DNA of 64,000 bases from Takakia lepidozioides (lineage: Eukaryota; Streptophyta; Takakiopsida; Takakiales; Takakiaceae): NCBI GenBank assembly GCA_030704615.1, contig CM060731.1:72828756-72892755 (forward strand), written 5' to 3'. Below the pieces are notes generated by a model. That model was not told the origin of the DNA and ran no database searches. It saw only the letters and a program-made list of their open reading frames with translations. A program made the translations under genes and the position numbers. Numbering within the stretch: the stretch's first letter is position 1; every line of letters begins with the position of its first letter. Shown piece by piece: positions 1 through 12,309 of the stretch.

Positions 1-2314
1 CTATCCCACATTTCACCACAAAAGAATTGATCAGGCCCTTCCTGCACTTCCATGGTATGAAAAGCATGTCTAATGCAAGAAAGATCAGTCTGTGGGCTTG
101 AGAGAAATGAAACATACTGCGCCCATCCAAAGATCAGTAGCCAAATGCTTGCCCCTCATGTTGGGTGTGGACTCCTCACTTTGTTTTTGACTTTGCCATC
201 GCTTCAGGAGCTCAAACGTCGTAAACTGTAGAGCCGAGTAGGGAATATCTCTGGCTATCTGCAAACATCCATGCAGAGGTTGAGAAAGAGCACACTTTGC
301 GTCAAGTATCAGATCTTCCATAATGTCATAGCAGATTCCGCTGGTTGGCACTGGCCACATTCATTCCAGGTACAGGGATCAACGATGGGGGGCAGCACAA
401 TGGATGTACGGGAGACAGTGGACAAAAGCCTTCATATCCAAAGGATCTTCAGGCAATGGATTTGATGTGCAATAGTTGGAGTAGCAGAAAGTATAGGTGC
501 AACTGCAACAGAGAGGATAAAAAGTCACCATGGAGGTGTAGCCACAGTAGAACCCTGCTAAACCTTCCTTGGCCCACAGCCTGCTTGTGGCTTCAAAGAC
601 ATCTCTGATACCAGACATGCCCCACAAGTCCCAATGTTTGAGCAAACTAGCTGATAGGTCAAACACACCATGATTTGATTTGTAAGACGCATGCAGATGC
701 CTGAGTTGCCTCCCAAGAAGACCAAAAATAGGAATTCAGTACACATCTGAGACAAGTTAAGTGCCCCATTCACCAAAAATGGTCACATCTGCCTCAACTA
801 ATCTGGTTGGCCCCTCCAGGTCGATGGGGACAAGCCCTACAGAAATTAAGACTAGATAGCAGCAAACCGTCAGGCTCCTGTTTTGGACAATGGTGACAAG
901 GCAGGAGTCCTCACTCCTTGTGCTATTAGTCTGGAGGCCAGGGTTTTCGGCTTAAAAGAGTTTTTGACTCTCTCAGACTACTGAAAAATTTCATTTCTTT
1001 TGTCAGTCATCTTTTGAAATATAAACATGCCAACCCACACAAGCAGGGTCTACCGCTCACTTGTAGACACCAGCCTGAACGCGCTGCTTGATGACTTCAG
1101 GAGGGACCCGAACAATGCTGGCCACCATGTTCCCAAGAGCAGCTGCTAACACGGGGGCAAACTGATGCAATGGAGTGCTCTCGATTGTGTTCTTTGAAAA
1201 TTCATAACCTGCAGCAAATACAGCTGATGATGGTGCCGAGACAGCAATTGATGCAAGGAATCCTCTGTAGAGACCCCCCAAACCTCGCTCTTTGACCAGC
1301 CCCACCATACACTGGCACAGGTTCTTATAGTTTCCCCTCACGTCCCCAGCAGCCTGCAGCATCACTTTCAACTCAGTAACTACCGTTTCTATCACCGCTT
1401 GGGTACAAGTGTGTAACAGCTGTTATGGTTACAGAATCTAACCAGTTCTGCGGAAGACTAATGACTAACCAAATCTTTCACGGGTGTCCCCTAAACCAAG
1501 ACCTTGGTTGTGACAAGGTTCATAACATTTTAAAGGATGAGATTGACACGTAACTTAAACCCTGAGATTTAAACAGGGGGTTTACACTCATCCTCATACT
1601 GAATTGCTTCAAACTGCTGCCTCTATACAATCCAAGTGCCCATTGACGCAACCTGGTTTTATTTAACCTGCTAGTTGCTTTGACTGAGACAGGATGGGAC
1701 AGCCCCCAGGAGGAGCTCATAAAGGAAACAGCCACCAAGAGGCATCTCCTTACTACAGTCTCTAGACTGAGAGGAGGACAAAACCACATACAGTCCCTAA
1801 GGTGAAACTGGCTACCCTTTATTTATCCTATGGATTAAGCATCACCGGAATCGTGAAGGATATATCCTTAGGAGAAGTCATGTTCTCACTGCAATAGAGT
1901 TAGAGGTCTGACACACCAAATATAATTCACAGAAATCTGGGGCGAAGAAAGGAACACCATGAAAAAATCTGCTTCCTATCGAAACATGCCATTCTGACTG
2001 GTGCAATTCCAGGGTCGAGATTTGGTGCTGCATCCAGGTGTTAGGGCTTTAACCACGTGAGCCCACATAACCCTGCCCATTTTTACTGACTCACTGCCCC
2101 CAATTTAATCATGTGCTACAGATGCGTGAGGCAGCAAACAAACCTGAAGAAGTGTCTTGGAGGTATCAAAGGGCTGTAAAATTATTTTGGAGAGAGTGGA
2201 TGCTGTTCCCCCTGCCAAAAGATTCTCGGCCCATTCTGGGCTAGCACGCATTGGCACTTGTACTCCTACGTGTCTAGCCCCTGGCTGCACAATCACGGCT
2301 CCGTCGGCTCCCAT
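1..2314 (-). CDS. Mitochondrial carrier (SLC25) family protein, copy 1, 3' part outside window
   Basis: This is a membrane transporter of the mitochondrial carrier family. Four exons are visible, at about 2144-2314, 1061-1353, 529-604 and 118-258, all joined in phase by GT-AG introns. The gene continues past the left edge, so the third carrier repeat is missing here. Repeat 1 carries the signature PFDTSKTLLQ and repeat 2 carries PPEVIKQRVQ, both matching Px[D/E]xx[K/R]. The later exon reads IARDIPYSALQFTTFELLKR, a typical even-helix region. The start is the ATG at 2314, giving an N-terminal stretch of about 30 residues before the first helix. The exon phases, and the length of the 76-nt exon, match those of the plus-strand paralogue at 3868-7044, which starts 1.55 kb away in the opposite direction. 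By eye it resembles S-adenosylmethionine-carrier-like proteins, but the substrate cannot be assigned. Confidence 0.85.
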
Positions 2315-3867
2315 CGTCTTGGACAGTGAACTTATTCTGGGATTTTACAGATCTAGATCCAATCAACTTCTTTTTTTTTCCGCTGCGAAACGTTTGATCT
2401 CCGATTGTCCGCAAACTGACTACACTGTGATTGTACCTCTTTCGAAATCAAAATTGATGTCTAATATTTGGCTCGCTGGCTTGTATAGGGATTCTTACCC
2501 TCGCATGATCTACCTTGTATTCAAAACGAGAAACTTGCATCCGTGTCGAGTAAGTGCAGCCTTATAGCTGCAGTTTTCAGCATTTCAAGTATGTTTTTGA
2601 GGCTGGAGTGCAAGTTATCGCAGCTTGTCCTTCCACCTTTTCCCCGTGCTAACTTGTATAGAACTAAATTCGGCTCGAGGTGTAGCCGTCACTTCCTCTG
2701 TATCTCCAGAATTCCAAATCTCCCCCGTGCAGTTTTCAGCTCCATATTGCCAAATCGACACAGATCAGCGGTCATCTCTAGTGCAATTTAATCTTTTTGC
2801 TGTCGCCCTTATCTCTGTCTGCCCGTGTCTCTCTGCTCTGCCGTCTGTTCAACTTCAAATCACAAGGCCTCCAGCAACACTCGAATGACATCTGATATGT
2901 ACTCAACACAACCATCACCGCGATCCTTCTGCCTTTGTCCCATCTTGCCAATGTGATGCAACTACCTGTCAACGGCAGAGTTCCCAGTCAACGAAAGTGT
3001 GAAATTTTCAAACACCTCCTCAAATGCACTCACGACACTCAACACAAAAAAAAATCCTTAGAAAAATCACTGCTCTGTATCCATCCCAACGTTCACGGAC
3101 TCGGAACCAACAAATCCCTACTCCATTTCATCTCTCAAAGAGAAAAACAGAAATACAAGGCCACCCCGACAGCAGTGTCGTTACGGAATCCCACTCTCGC
3201 ATGCGTGAGAGCAGCCGGGACTATTTATGGGCATGCGCCGGGACCCAAATCCGGGACCGGATAATTCCCTCATATTCCCTGGGCCCCGGAAGCATAATCC
3301 GAGGACCCAATTGGCATCACTCCCCATTCACTGTCTCTGGACACCATGCATCTGGACGTGTTCCAGTCCGGATACATCCACACTGGATAGATGGTTTTGT
3401 GATTTGTTTAATTTATTACTTTCCCGCCCATCGGAAAAGAACCTCCCAAATAGCGCCAAGTGGCCGAAAGTCAGAATACGTTTTTTTCTGGATTATTTGT
3501 GTTTAATATTGTAAAAGTAAATTTAAAAAAACATTTTAAGAAAAAGCTTAGCAATTGGCAGAGTTGAGAGTTGAGCCCCAGACCGGCCGCTGTTTAGCTA
3601 CAGTGCCCTAAACCCTGAACCTCTGAGGGGTCCGAGAATGGAGAAGAGGAATACAGCAAGTACGAGCCTCGGAGTGTTTGAAGCTATGGGATCCGATGGA
3701 AGAGATTAGGCTGAGAGAATTCGGTCTCTAGTCGGGGATTGTTGTTCTCGAATCAATCTCTGCGGTTGGAGGGATGCGCATTTTCTCTTGAATTCGCGAA
3801 TTTTCCACTGGGATTGCAGGATCGGGATGATGTGGGAATTTGAGGGCTAGTTTTGGGTGATTGAGTG
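2315..3867. other. Intergenic region between two head-to-head carrier genes
   Basis: The 1.55 kb between the two divergent start codons must hold both promoters. The open frames here (for example around 2543-3514) have no recognisable protein similarity and look like chance frames. No TATA box can be assigned with confidence. Confidence 0.5.
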
Positions 3868-6800
3868 ATGGAAATCTTGGCTGGAAAGAAGCTGCATCCT
3901 GATGAAGGGAGTGGTGCAGTAACACACTGGGTGGATAATGTGGTGGCAGGGGCAACCGCATCACTCTCTTCTAAAGTGGTGCTTCAGCCATTTGATATTG
4001 CCAAGACGATTTTGCAGGTACGAGGTTTGGTACTTGCAATCGTTATTACCCAATTCAGGTCGACTTGCAATCACATCTATCTTAGAGGGCTGCATTGATT
4101 ACCCTTTCAATTGTGAAATACTTCAGCTTAAGAGTCACGCTCATAGGGTTGCAGAAGCCCACTTGGCTGTTTATTACGGGATGCATTTTCATAAGTACAT
4201 CGGCATCTACCTTTAATTTGAAGTAAAATCTTCCTCCATAAGCTCTGGACCTACCTCCACCATCAGACCAGATTTTGATATCCTTCCAGCAATCTGTCTC
4301 TCTCCCCCCGCCCTCAAGTGTCATAAGGAATGGAATGTGGCATATGAAGAAGTTACAGGCACAAATATGTGAATGTCATTTATGCTTTGCATCACAAATG
4401 GACTGTATCCAGGGAATTCAAGGGAACAGATACTAGCAAGGTGGGGTGGAAAATGCAATGAAAGATTTTCTTACATTTTTGGTTGGAATCTGTAGGCCTC
4501 TGCAGAAGTGAGGGGGAACTATGAGAATCTTCCTCAGTGCTTGGCAGGGGTAGTGAGGAATGGAGGGGTAACCAAGTTATATACAGGTTTCCTTGCATCA
4601 GTTGCAGTCTCTGTACCATCATCTGCGGTTTTCGCAGCTTGCTATGAATGCTCTAAGAATGTGATTGAGACAGCAGCCTCAGCTTTACCCCCTCCCTTAA
4701 CACGGGTTCGGGATTTTGCCCCTATCCTGGCGGCGGCCTTGGGAAATGTGGCTGCCAGCATTGTGAGGGTGCCACCTGAAGTAATCAAGCAGCGAGTGCA
4801 GGCTGGGCTGTACAGGTGGGCTTTGATTATGCAAGTTGTCTGCAACTGTACAGATCTTTGAAGATTTCATATCAAAAAGTTATTCCTCAAGACTGTGAAC
4901 TGTAACTGTATGGGTGATAGGCATATCGGATTTTGGGAAGCTGCAGAGATATTTTCCAAGCCACGAGGGCAGTATGGGTTACTGAGGGTCTGCAAGGGTT
5001 TTACTGTGGTTACACCACACAAGTAATGGTCTACCCTTGAAGAAAACAAATTTTGTAGCAATCAAGCATGGCGATAGGCAGTGTGGTATAACTGGTGCAG
5101 CCATCTGTTGAAGCATGTGACTTTCAAACTTGATGCAGCAATCATGTATTTAAGCATTAAATTGTCATCGCATTTAGAGTGTATGCTATAGGCTTTATAG
5201 CTAACCTGTACAAGACTTACCCATTTCACAATCAGAGTTTTGTTGGAAACCTCGCTGTGGCAGGTAGCCAGAGACATTCCGTACTCAGCTCTGCAGTTCA
5301 TGACATTTGAAATCCTGAAACGACAGCGTTCAACCGTGCAAACTCTTCAACATAGAGACAAGACGGGGAAACAACTAGCCAGAGATCTCTGGATGGGTGC
5401 AGTATGTCCCTCCCATCCCCCCCCTCCCCCCTCTCTTGGTAGTTCTACAGTGTGAAATAAGCTTTCTAGGCCTCAGGTGGACAGAATATGTTTTTTTCTC
5501 CTTTGCTTATTTTTCTTTCTTATTTTAATTTTTTCGTTCAAGGCAAGGTGCTGCCAAGCTGGTAGCATTATTGAAGTCAAAATTAAAACACGTTGTCAAG
5601 TTCCTTCATAGCTAATGAGAATCACCCACACTGGTCTGCCACCAAATGGGGCAGTTTCAAATGCAGACATAATTTTCAAAGGTTTTTGCCCTTGATTGGA
5701 GGTAACTCATTTTGCATGCTTGCAATGCAGAAGGACACCTGTAAAGTTTAAGATTTACTATGTTCGAATCCAAATGAACAAACATCAAGAAATCCAATAA
5801 TGTTTACTTCCTGGGCCTTTGGAACAGATTGCAGGGGCAGTAGCATGCACTTTGACAACACCTTTGGATGTTGCGAAGACAAGAGTCATGACACAAAATC
5901 CTTCCAGTGCATTGGTATATCTTGGCCTACGTGCAACCTTGCGGAAGATCTGGTTGGAGGAGGTATGGTTTCGTCACCCTCTTCGGAGGGTTCAAATTTC
6001 TCTGGAAACCTTCGTCACCAGTTATTTTTCTCCTTCCATTTCATCTTGTCATCATCCTACACTGCAGCATAAATATTTTGTTCTGGTTAGAGCGATATGA
6101 CTCCTGGAGTTTGAGATTCAGTTCTAATGTTCTCAGTAAAGAACCTGAACATTTCTATTGGATGTTATCAGTGGAGCAGAAAAGACCAGTGCTTCTGATT
6201 TGTTCTAGTCTCCCATCTAGAACACTCGACTTTAATTGAAATGTGTTGTACAGAATGCAGGTGTTACTCCTAGGCTGCTGTGAAACTTGACTCTTGATCT
6301 GAACATATTCGCTGGTGTAGATCAGCTTAATAATAACATCTTGTTGTCATTTGGGGCTATTCATCGCTTTTCTGCAGGGAATTGCTGGATTTGGTAGAGG
6401 AATTGTACCGCGTGTCCTTTACAAGGTTGATATTTGGTTTGTATGAGAGGGCTGTCATTTGTCATTCACTGCAGAGATAGATGGGACAGAGATATTCCAG
6501 ACCCCTTTCATTATACCTCGTCTTTGCCTTCAAGCTTGTAGACTATCAAACCAATCCTCTCATATAGCACTTCTGGTGCATGCTGCAATATTTGTTCTCC
6601 TGGAAAGGCAAAAAAAAAATGTGAATGCGTTGTCGATGCAAGCATAACTTATGGTGTCACTTGATCCAAAGGGCTACTGCCTTCTGGTGGGAAGGTGGAG
6701 ACCTTAATGACATCCAAGATGTGGTTTGAACCCACAACCACTAGTGAGGCAGCTTGTGCCCTTACCACTCGGCTAAATGTTGATTGTCTTCCTTTAAACC

Positions 6801-7044
6801 ACCTATAAAGAAGAGCAACCTTGGTAACAGAAGCAGTTTGTCGGGCGCACAGGTTCCAGCATCAGCTGTGTTTTTGGTCTGCTATGAAGCCATGAAGAGG
6901 CTTTTGCTCACGACACACAAGGCCAATACAGCAAAAGGTTATCTTGGAGCATCTTTCATTTCAGAAATGTATTTTTGCTCTGTACTTGTGCGTATGATTA
7001 ATTGTTATCCATCTGTGTTCCAGTGTGCAGGAGAAGGGTTATGA
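3868..7044 (+). CDS. Mitochondrial carrier (SLC25) family protein, copy 2, complete
   Basis: A complete seven-exon carrier gene. Exons: 3868-4017, 4496-4815, 4947-5022, 5264-5401, 5828-5962, 6378-6425 and 6853-7044, all in phase, giving about 352 residues (family usually about 300). The three tandem carrier repeats show PFDIAKTILQ, PPEVIKQRVQ and PLDVAKTRVMTQ, the canonical Px[D/E]xx[K/R] motifs that close the matrix gate. Six transmembrane helices in the mitochondrial or plastid inner membrane are expected. The start is the ATG at 3868, and the frame opens with the short leader MEILAGKK. The third exon ends at a GTAATG donor. Reading through it gives a stop after VMVYP, so the splice is needed. 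A SINE lies in intron 6. The substrate is unknown. A SAM-carrier-like subfamily is only a guess from the PLDVAKTR and VARDIPYSALQF wording. Confidence 0.88.
6655..6785 (-). mobile_element. tRNA-derived SINE copy A (inside carrier intron 6)
   Basis: On the minus strand this has an internal RNA polymerase III promoter. Box A TAGCCGAGTGG is at 6765-6775 and box B GGTTCAAACC at 6723-6732, separated by 32 bp as in a tRNA gene. The body downstream of box B shares blocks (TCCACCT, GGCAGTAGCCCTT, GACACCATAA) with the copies at 22.2-22.5 kb and 62.6-62.8 kb. No tRNA fold with acceptor stem is evident, so it is a SINE and not a tRNA gene. Confidence 0.7.
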
Positions 7045-8075
7045 ACAGGGTGGCATTTTCTTATAATGCTTTTCCCACATTTGTACTTCACAATGAACTT
7101 TGTGTCATTTAGAACTTTGCTGTTAGCTTGAACGAACTAACGGACATGGATTTAGTTCTTGGTGGCAGTTGGTCTCACTCTGGTGGCCTCAAAACAATTG
7201 CAGCGGGAGTCAAACCAGTAAAGTTTCAGATGGCCAGAGTCGACACAAGTGACTAGAGAGTGGATACCAGTCAGATTGCAGTCTTGAGAGACACTTCTTC
7301 CGTTTGTCAGCGAGGTTGTGTATGACAAACAACAATCAAGTGGTGACGTTTACTATGACAAGTCCTTTCTCCTGCTGTGTTTCATGCAATCTTGTTCTTG
7401 CTTGAACTTGGACAGCTTTGCTGTTGTTGTCCTCAATTTTTTCTTTAATCTTTTTAACCTTCCCATCAGGCTTGTCCTCCTCTTACCTCAATCTAAGATT
7501 GCCTCCCCTCCAGACTGCCTACTGGCACTGGTAATAATTCCTATCCGTGTACCGCCAGCTTTTCTTGGATGAAGCTAGCAGGGGAAGCTAGTTGGGTTCA
7601 CAAAGCAAGCTATGACTGTGTTTAGAGCTTAGTACAAAGTCTCAAAAGAGGCAAAGTCATGGTTGGGATCTTGATGCTGTCAAATTTGACATTCTCTGGA
7701 GGAGGCATGCGTGCTGAAGAAGAAGAAAACAAGTTTGTTGCCATTCTAGGATGCCATTTGTAAGGTTATTTCACTTCCACTCTTGAATGCACAAGCCTTG
7801 CAGATGCAATGATGTGTACCCTGAATGGACAGGTGTGGGATATTGTAGACTATATGTAGTTCTATGGAATATATAGAGTCATCATGTTGTAGCAAACATT
7901 CAATGAACTTTGAAGTGAGATCACAGAGTGTTTCTGCAGACCCACATAGTATTATTGATGGATTACACATCATGAATTCTAAAATGGTAGAGTTGAAACA
8001 CCTAGTGGGTTTCAAGATGGCATCCTTGTGTGTAGGGCCACAAGCGCTCAGAAACCTGTAGCTAGATCAGATGAT
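7045..8075. other. Convergent intergenic region with no gene recognised
   Basis: This lies between the 3' ends of the carrier gene (+) and the F-box gene (-). It presumably holds both 3' UTRs. The open frames are short and not recognisable. Confidence 0.5.
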
Positions 8076-9398
8076 CTACTCCACCCTATTGGAAACTACA
8101 CTGCTGTTTCTCATTCTCTCTACAGGAGCACCAAATACAAGTCCAGATGAGTAAGTCCTATGAAATAGAGGATGCATGGCTGTAAGAATAGGACAAAAAG
8201 GTGTGCGCAACCATTCTCCCTTGGCGAGGTTGTACACAAGATGCCATAGTTGGCAGCTACTGAAGAAGATCAAATCTCCATGCCCCACGCATTGAATGAA
8301 ATCTACATTGTTAACACCATCAATTGACCGCTTTGGGTGAACATTGTCATATGCAGAGATGAACTGGTCGAACAGGTCAGGGGCCATTCTAGTAACCTCT
8401 TTCCACGCCTTTCTAGAGAAGTCAAGCTGCCAGATCCAAACGCCTTGCAACACTTGGGCCTCCGGACGATATTCCCCTAAAGGTCCCACCATGATCAGGC
8501 GAGTGCCGCACAACAGAAGTTTTGAATGAACAAATAACGAACTGGCAACCCTCGAGTCAGAGTCGCCAACTAGAGGACTCTCAAGTGCTTGCAATTCAAG
8601 CTTCGCCCACGCACATTTTTCCAAGTCGTAGGTCAGAAGTTTCGTCTCAATGACATTTGAAAATTCTTCAGATTCTTCAAGCTTCAAGGGATCTGAGTCG
8701 TGTGCGCTCCTCAACTCACTACTTATACTCAAACAGTAAACCACGCTGTTGCATGTTACCGTCGATACAAGCTCTCCTGAATGGGTAGGCACCATCCCGC
8801 CGATCTCCTTCCAACAATTGGTGATGGAGTCATAAATTTCAAATATGTATTTATTCGTAGCCTTGCACTCCGTAGCGACAAAGATCGTGTAGGCTTTTGA
8901 TCGTTCGTTCAGATTCAAACATATGCATTTGGATGCTGCGTATAGAAACCAATTCTGTGGATGCACCATCGATGGCAGTTCTCTACAAAGCCCCGTCATT
9001 GGATTGAAGACAGACAGTGTGAAGCAACCTTTGGTGGCTGCTTCTTCTTCCTCTGTGGATTCCACAAAACCCACATTCAGAGCCAGACCTCCATGTGCTG
9101 CGACCACACAGGTCTTCAAGACAGTAAAGCTTGGAAGAGGGATGGCGTGCCATATGTTTCTTGCATAGTCATAGGCTGCAAACCATTTTGCAACTCTTGA
9201 GAAATTGTCAAAAACAAGGAAGTAAGATTTGTCTACAGGTACCACCCTCTCACAAGTGTCTCGGAAATTTCTCGAGCATGAAATGTCCTTCCATCGCTTG
9301 CACACAAGGAGCAGGCGCAACAAGATCGGGACCGGCAAAGGGGCCAGAACTCTGTCCACCAACTCTTCGGGAAGCTCACTCCACACCTTGGGATTCAT
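8076..9398 (-). CDS. F-box protein with kelch/galactose-oxidase-like C-terminal region
   Basis: An intronless 440-residue protein. An F-box occupies residues about 4-45 (VWSELPEELVDRVLAPLPV followed by LLLVCKRWKDIS). This motif binds Skp1/ASK in SCF ubiquitin ligases. The rest (about 60-425) carries regularly spaced blocks resembling F-box-associated kelch or beta-propeller repeats, for example LTYDLEKCAWAKLELQ and IWQLDFSRKAWKEV, which would recognise the substrate. The start is MNPKVWSELP, immediately before the F-box as usual in this family. Length and architecture fit plant F-box/kelch-like proteins. The substrate is unknown. Shared tail-to-tail orientation with the carrier gene suggests no functional link. 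Confidence 0.9.
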   Translation of the reverse strand: MNPKVWSELPEELVDRVLAPLPVPILLRLLLVCKRWKDISCSRNFRDTCERVVPVDKSYFLVFDNFSRVAKWFAAYDYARNIWHAIPLPSFTVLKTCVVAAHGGLALNVGFVESTEEEEAATKGCFTLSVFNPMTGLCRELPSMVHPQNWFLYAASKCICLNLNERSKAYTIFVATECKATNKYIFEIYDSITNCWKEIGGMVPTHSGELVSTVTCNSVVYCLSISSELRSAHDSDPLKLEESEEFSNVIETKLLTYDLEKCAWAKLELQALESPLVGDSDSRVASSLFVHSKLLLCGTRLIMVGPLGEYRPEAQVLQGVWIWQLDFSRKAWKEVTRMAPDLFDQFISAYDNVHPKRSIDGVNNVDFIQCVGHGDLIFFSSCQLWHLVYNLAKGEWLRTPFCPILTAMHPLFHRTYSSGLVFGAPVERMRNSSVVSNRVE

Positions 9399-12309
9399 AG
9401 CTCGAAGGGCATGTAACAGTCGAACGAGCCGGAGATATCACAACCTGTCCAGTTCTCTTGAGCTGACTCTACATATGTTCCTGGAATCACCTCGCCACCT
9501 CTCACAGCGACTGTCCGCTCCTGTACTTGAGTGTTTCTCAATGATGCACAACACTCTCTCCTTTCTACATGCACAGGTACTCTTAGCTGCTGGGAGTGAG
9601 AAATCAGCAAAAACTACCTAGCACACAATAGGAGACCTACATTGCACCAGCATACGCATGGTGTGGAGATAACCCACCCGTGTTTCCACCAGAACCACAA
9701 TAATCAGACACACCACATCACCTCCACACACGAACAAGTCTAGGTTCAGGCTGGCAGAATTGAGAGAGGGAGAGAAAACAGGAGAGCATTCAAGGTAGTT
9801 ATGAGCAACAGCAAGACAAAGGAGGGGCTGCTGCCCAACTACTTTTTTAGAACCATTTGTATCATAATACCCTTCCTGTCATCCTTATAATTGTCCCTTG
9901 TTCAAAAAAGACTTGAAGAAATATTTTTATACCGAGCTTGTCGCTCTGAATTTAGGCACGTTTCTTCACGGAATGAGAAGGAGGCAGGCACGACAGGCTT
10001 TGGATAGGTTGGACAAGCTGATGGAATGTCAACCTCCTACAAAAGTGTAGTCAGACCATAGAAGAGTTAACTGGCAACAGGGAATGGTTGCAGAAGCAGG
10101 AAATATCTTGCTATCAGTTGGGTGACTTCCAAGGTGGTCTTGTCCGCTTAGAAAAGGCCAACGACAGGCTGACGTTGTAGTGGTTAGGTTTCACCAGTTG
10201 CGGTTGGATTGACTTGAAGGGTCCTTGACTGATTTCGAGAATTAACACAGGACGAAGCACCGCTTCACAGCTTGCAGATTTGAATGACTCTGCGCAGCTA
10301 CGACCTAAGACCTGAAGGTCCCGATTATTGGCAGATCGCGAGTCTGGTGGATGAGAATGCGGGGCCTCGGCAGACCTCGTAATCGTGCAGTGAAGATGGT
10401 GAAGAGAACGGGGTGCTGAAAAGAGACGTTTCGTATGGTATAATGGCAGGTGCGATGCGATGCCTGTCATAGCGGCGGTGATTGGCCGTGGACCATAATG
10501 GGTCTGTGAAAATGTCTACTCGCCCATTACACCAAGGCGTAATCAGCCACTGCAAAGAGTGGGAAGCGGGGCAAATGATTCTGTTTCTCAATCCTCTTCA
10601 AGTTTGCCAGAATCAGCACGCAAAATCCATTTAGAGTTTCTAATTATTTTTTCAAACTGCTTATAAATGCTCTTTGAAACTGCAACTGTCACACAATGAC
10701 CCTTCACAATATTACCGAAGCGGATGTATGCAAGCTTGAATTCATGCCTATGTGAAAAGGTTTTAACACTCGCATGAAAAACAGGCAGCCAAGGGCAGGA
10801 TTCAGCCACCAACTTCTCAACTCCATCTGTTTGAAACCATAGTATGTCACTAATAAGTGGATATCAGGCTGGTCTGATTTTTCATACCAGTGCATTTACC
10901 AGGTTGACTCACATCTCATCATACATGGAAAGAGATCTTCCCCTATCATTCATTGCCTTGGCGACTAGAGTTTGGTGTCAAACTAATGTTTTGGTATGTT
11001 AGCTGGTGGAAGCTGTCAGGTCGCCCACCTCCTGACTCAAGCACGGCTGTCTCTGAGAACTAGTCTCCAACAATCAGATTCTGGAAGGTCTAGCGCCATG
11101 TTCATCACGCTGGCTTGTGTAGGAATGCAGGATTCCTGCCAGAACTATGAGGACACTGCCGCACAGGGAATGTGACGATGTAGAAAGATCACATCTTTTG
11201 TGGAGCACCTGCTGCGATTCATGCCATGTCAGTGGCTCGGTTAAGGTTATCAGACCTTAGAACATAAAAAAGAGAAAAAAAATAGGTTTTGAGATTTTGG
11301 GATCTGATCCGTCAAATATGAAAGCTTGAACGATGCAGATCAGATTACCAAAGGTCACATGTCACAATACACCTAGGCCGTCGAAGGGACACATGGCACA
11401 TTATTGGTGGTTAAGCACAATAATTTATTTCGTTCGCAACTCTTCGCGGATCGTCTCCATCCCTAGTACCTACCACTATTATTATTATTGATGTTATCGC
11501 TGCATGAGGAGCTGGGGGTGCGTTGAGATTCGAGCTCCAGACCTTCGAAGTTCGAGTTCGAGCAATGGTATAGTAGTATAGTATCCCTAATAATGTATGA
11601 GCAAACGGACATGTAATGAATATTCGTAGAATAGTGTTGAAAGCAAAGGGGGAAAGCGAAAGGAGCGTCTCTCTCGTCTCGTCTTTGTGTCCTTCTCTGT
11701 CTCTGCATCTCTGCTGTCTCTTGTACATTCCAAAACAGTTTTTCTGAGTTCTTTTGGAATGGTTTTGAGCCTTTTTTTCTAGTACATTTGTATTGGCATC
11801 TAAGATTTAAACACGTTTTGATGGCGGGAAGGCTGGGGCGTTTGATGTGATGGAAAAGCGTCTTAGCTTATGACTACATATGTCTTTCCCTCTTTCTCTC
11901 TCACTTTCCTCTCTTTCCTTACTGGAATCACTGTGAAAAAAAGGGGCCTTTTTCTCAGGCCGGTTTGTTTGCGATTTCAACGCTGTGGCGTAACATGAAA
12001 ATTGACATGAAATTTGAAGGTGCTTTCAATTCTTTGCTTGTCTTCCAGTTTAGGTGTCATCACCGGTTTAGTCTGGAAAAGCTAAAAGGTTAGATCTTCC
12101 TATGATGACCAGTAGGAAGACACCTTGTCCAATGCGCAGCATCGGGGCTTTCGAATCACGGCTTGTACGCAGAATGCAAGTGATGCCAGATTGGATGAAG
12201 GTGCTAACTTAACTCCCTGGGTTGCATGCACGAGCTTCCGTCACTGTCAATTGAGATGAAGCCGTAAAATCGATTGAGGTGGTGGACATCAAAGCTCGTG
12301 AAAGCGGAA
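9399..12309. promoter_or_regulatory. Divergent intergenic region between F-box and SIS3-like genes
   Basis: A 2.9 kb gap upstream of both genes. A pyrimidine-rich tract (TC-rich, about 11665-11720) and another at 11881-11925 could belong to the 5' leader or promoter of the plus-strand gene. No confident coding region, RNA gene or TATA box was seen. Confidence 0.4.

Noticed and set aside
2025-2085. Minus-strand tRNA-like boxes near the carrier start
   Set aside because: The match to box B is poor (TCTCGACCC) and there is no body similarity to the SINE.
9131-9621. Plus-strand frames antisense to the F-box start
   Set aside because: They are shadows of the F-box coding sequence and its upstream region.
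10114-10470. 118-residue minus-strand frame
   Set aside because: No recognisable domain and no homologous pattern. Probably a chance open frame in the intergenic region.
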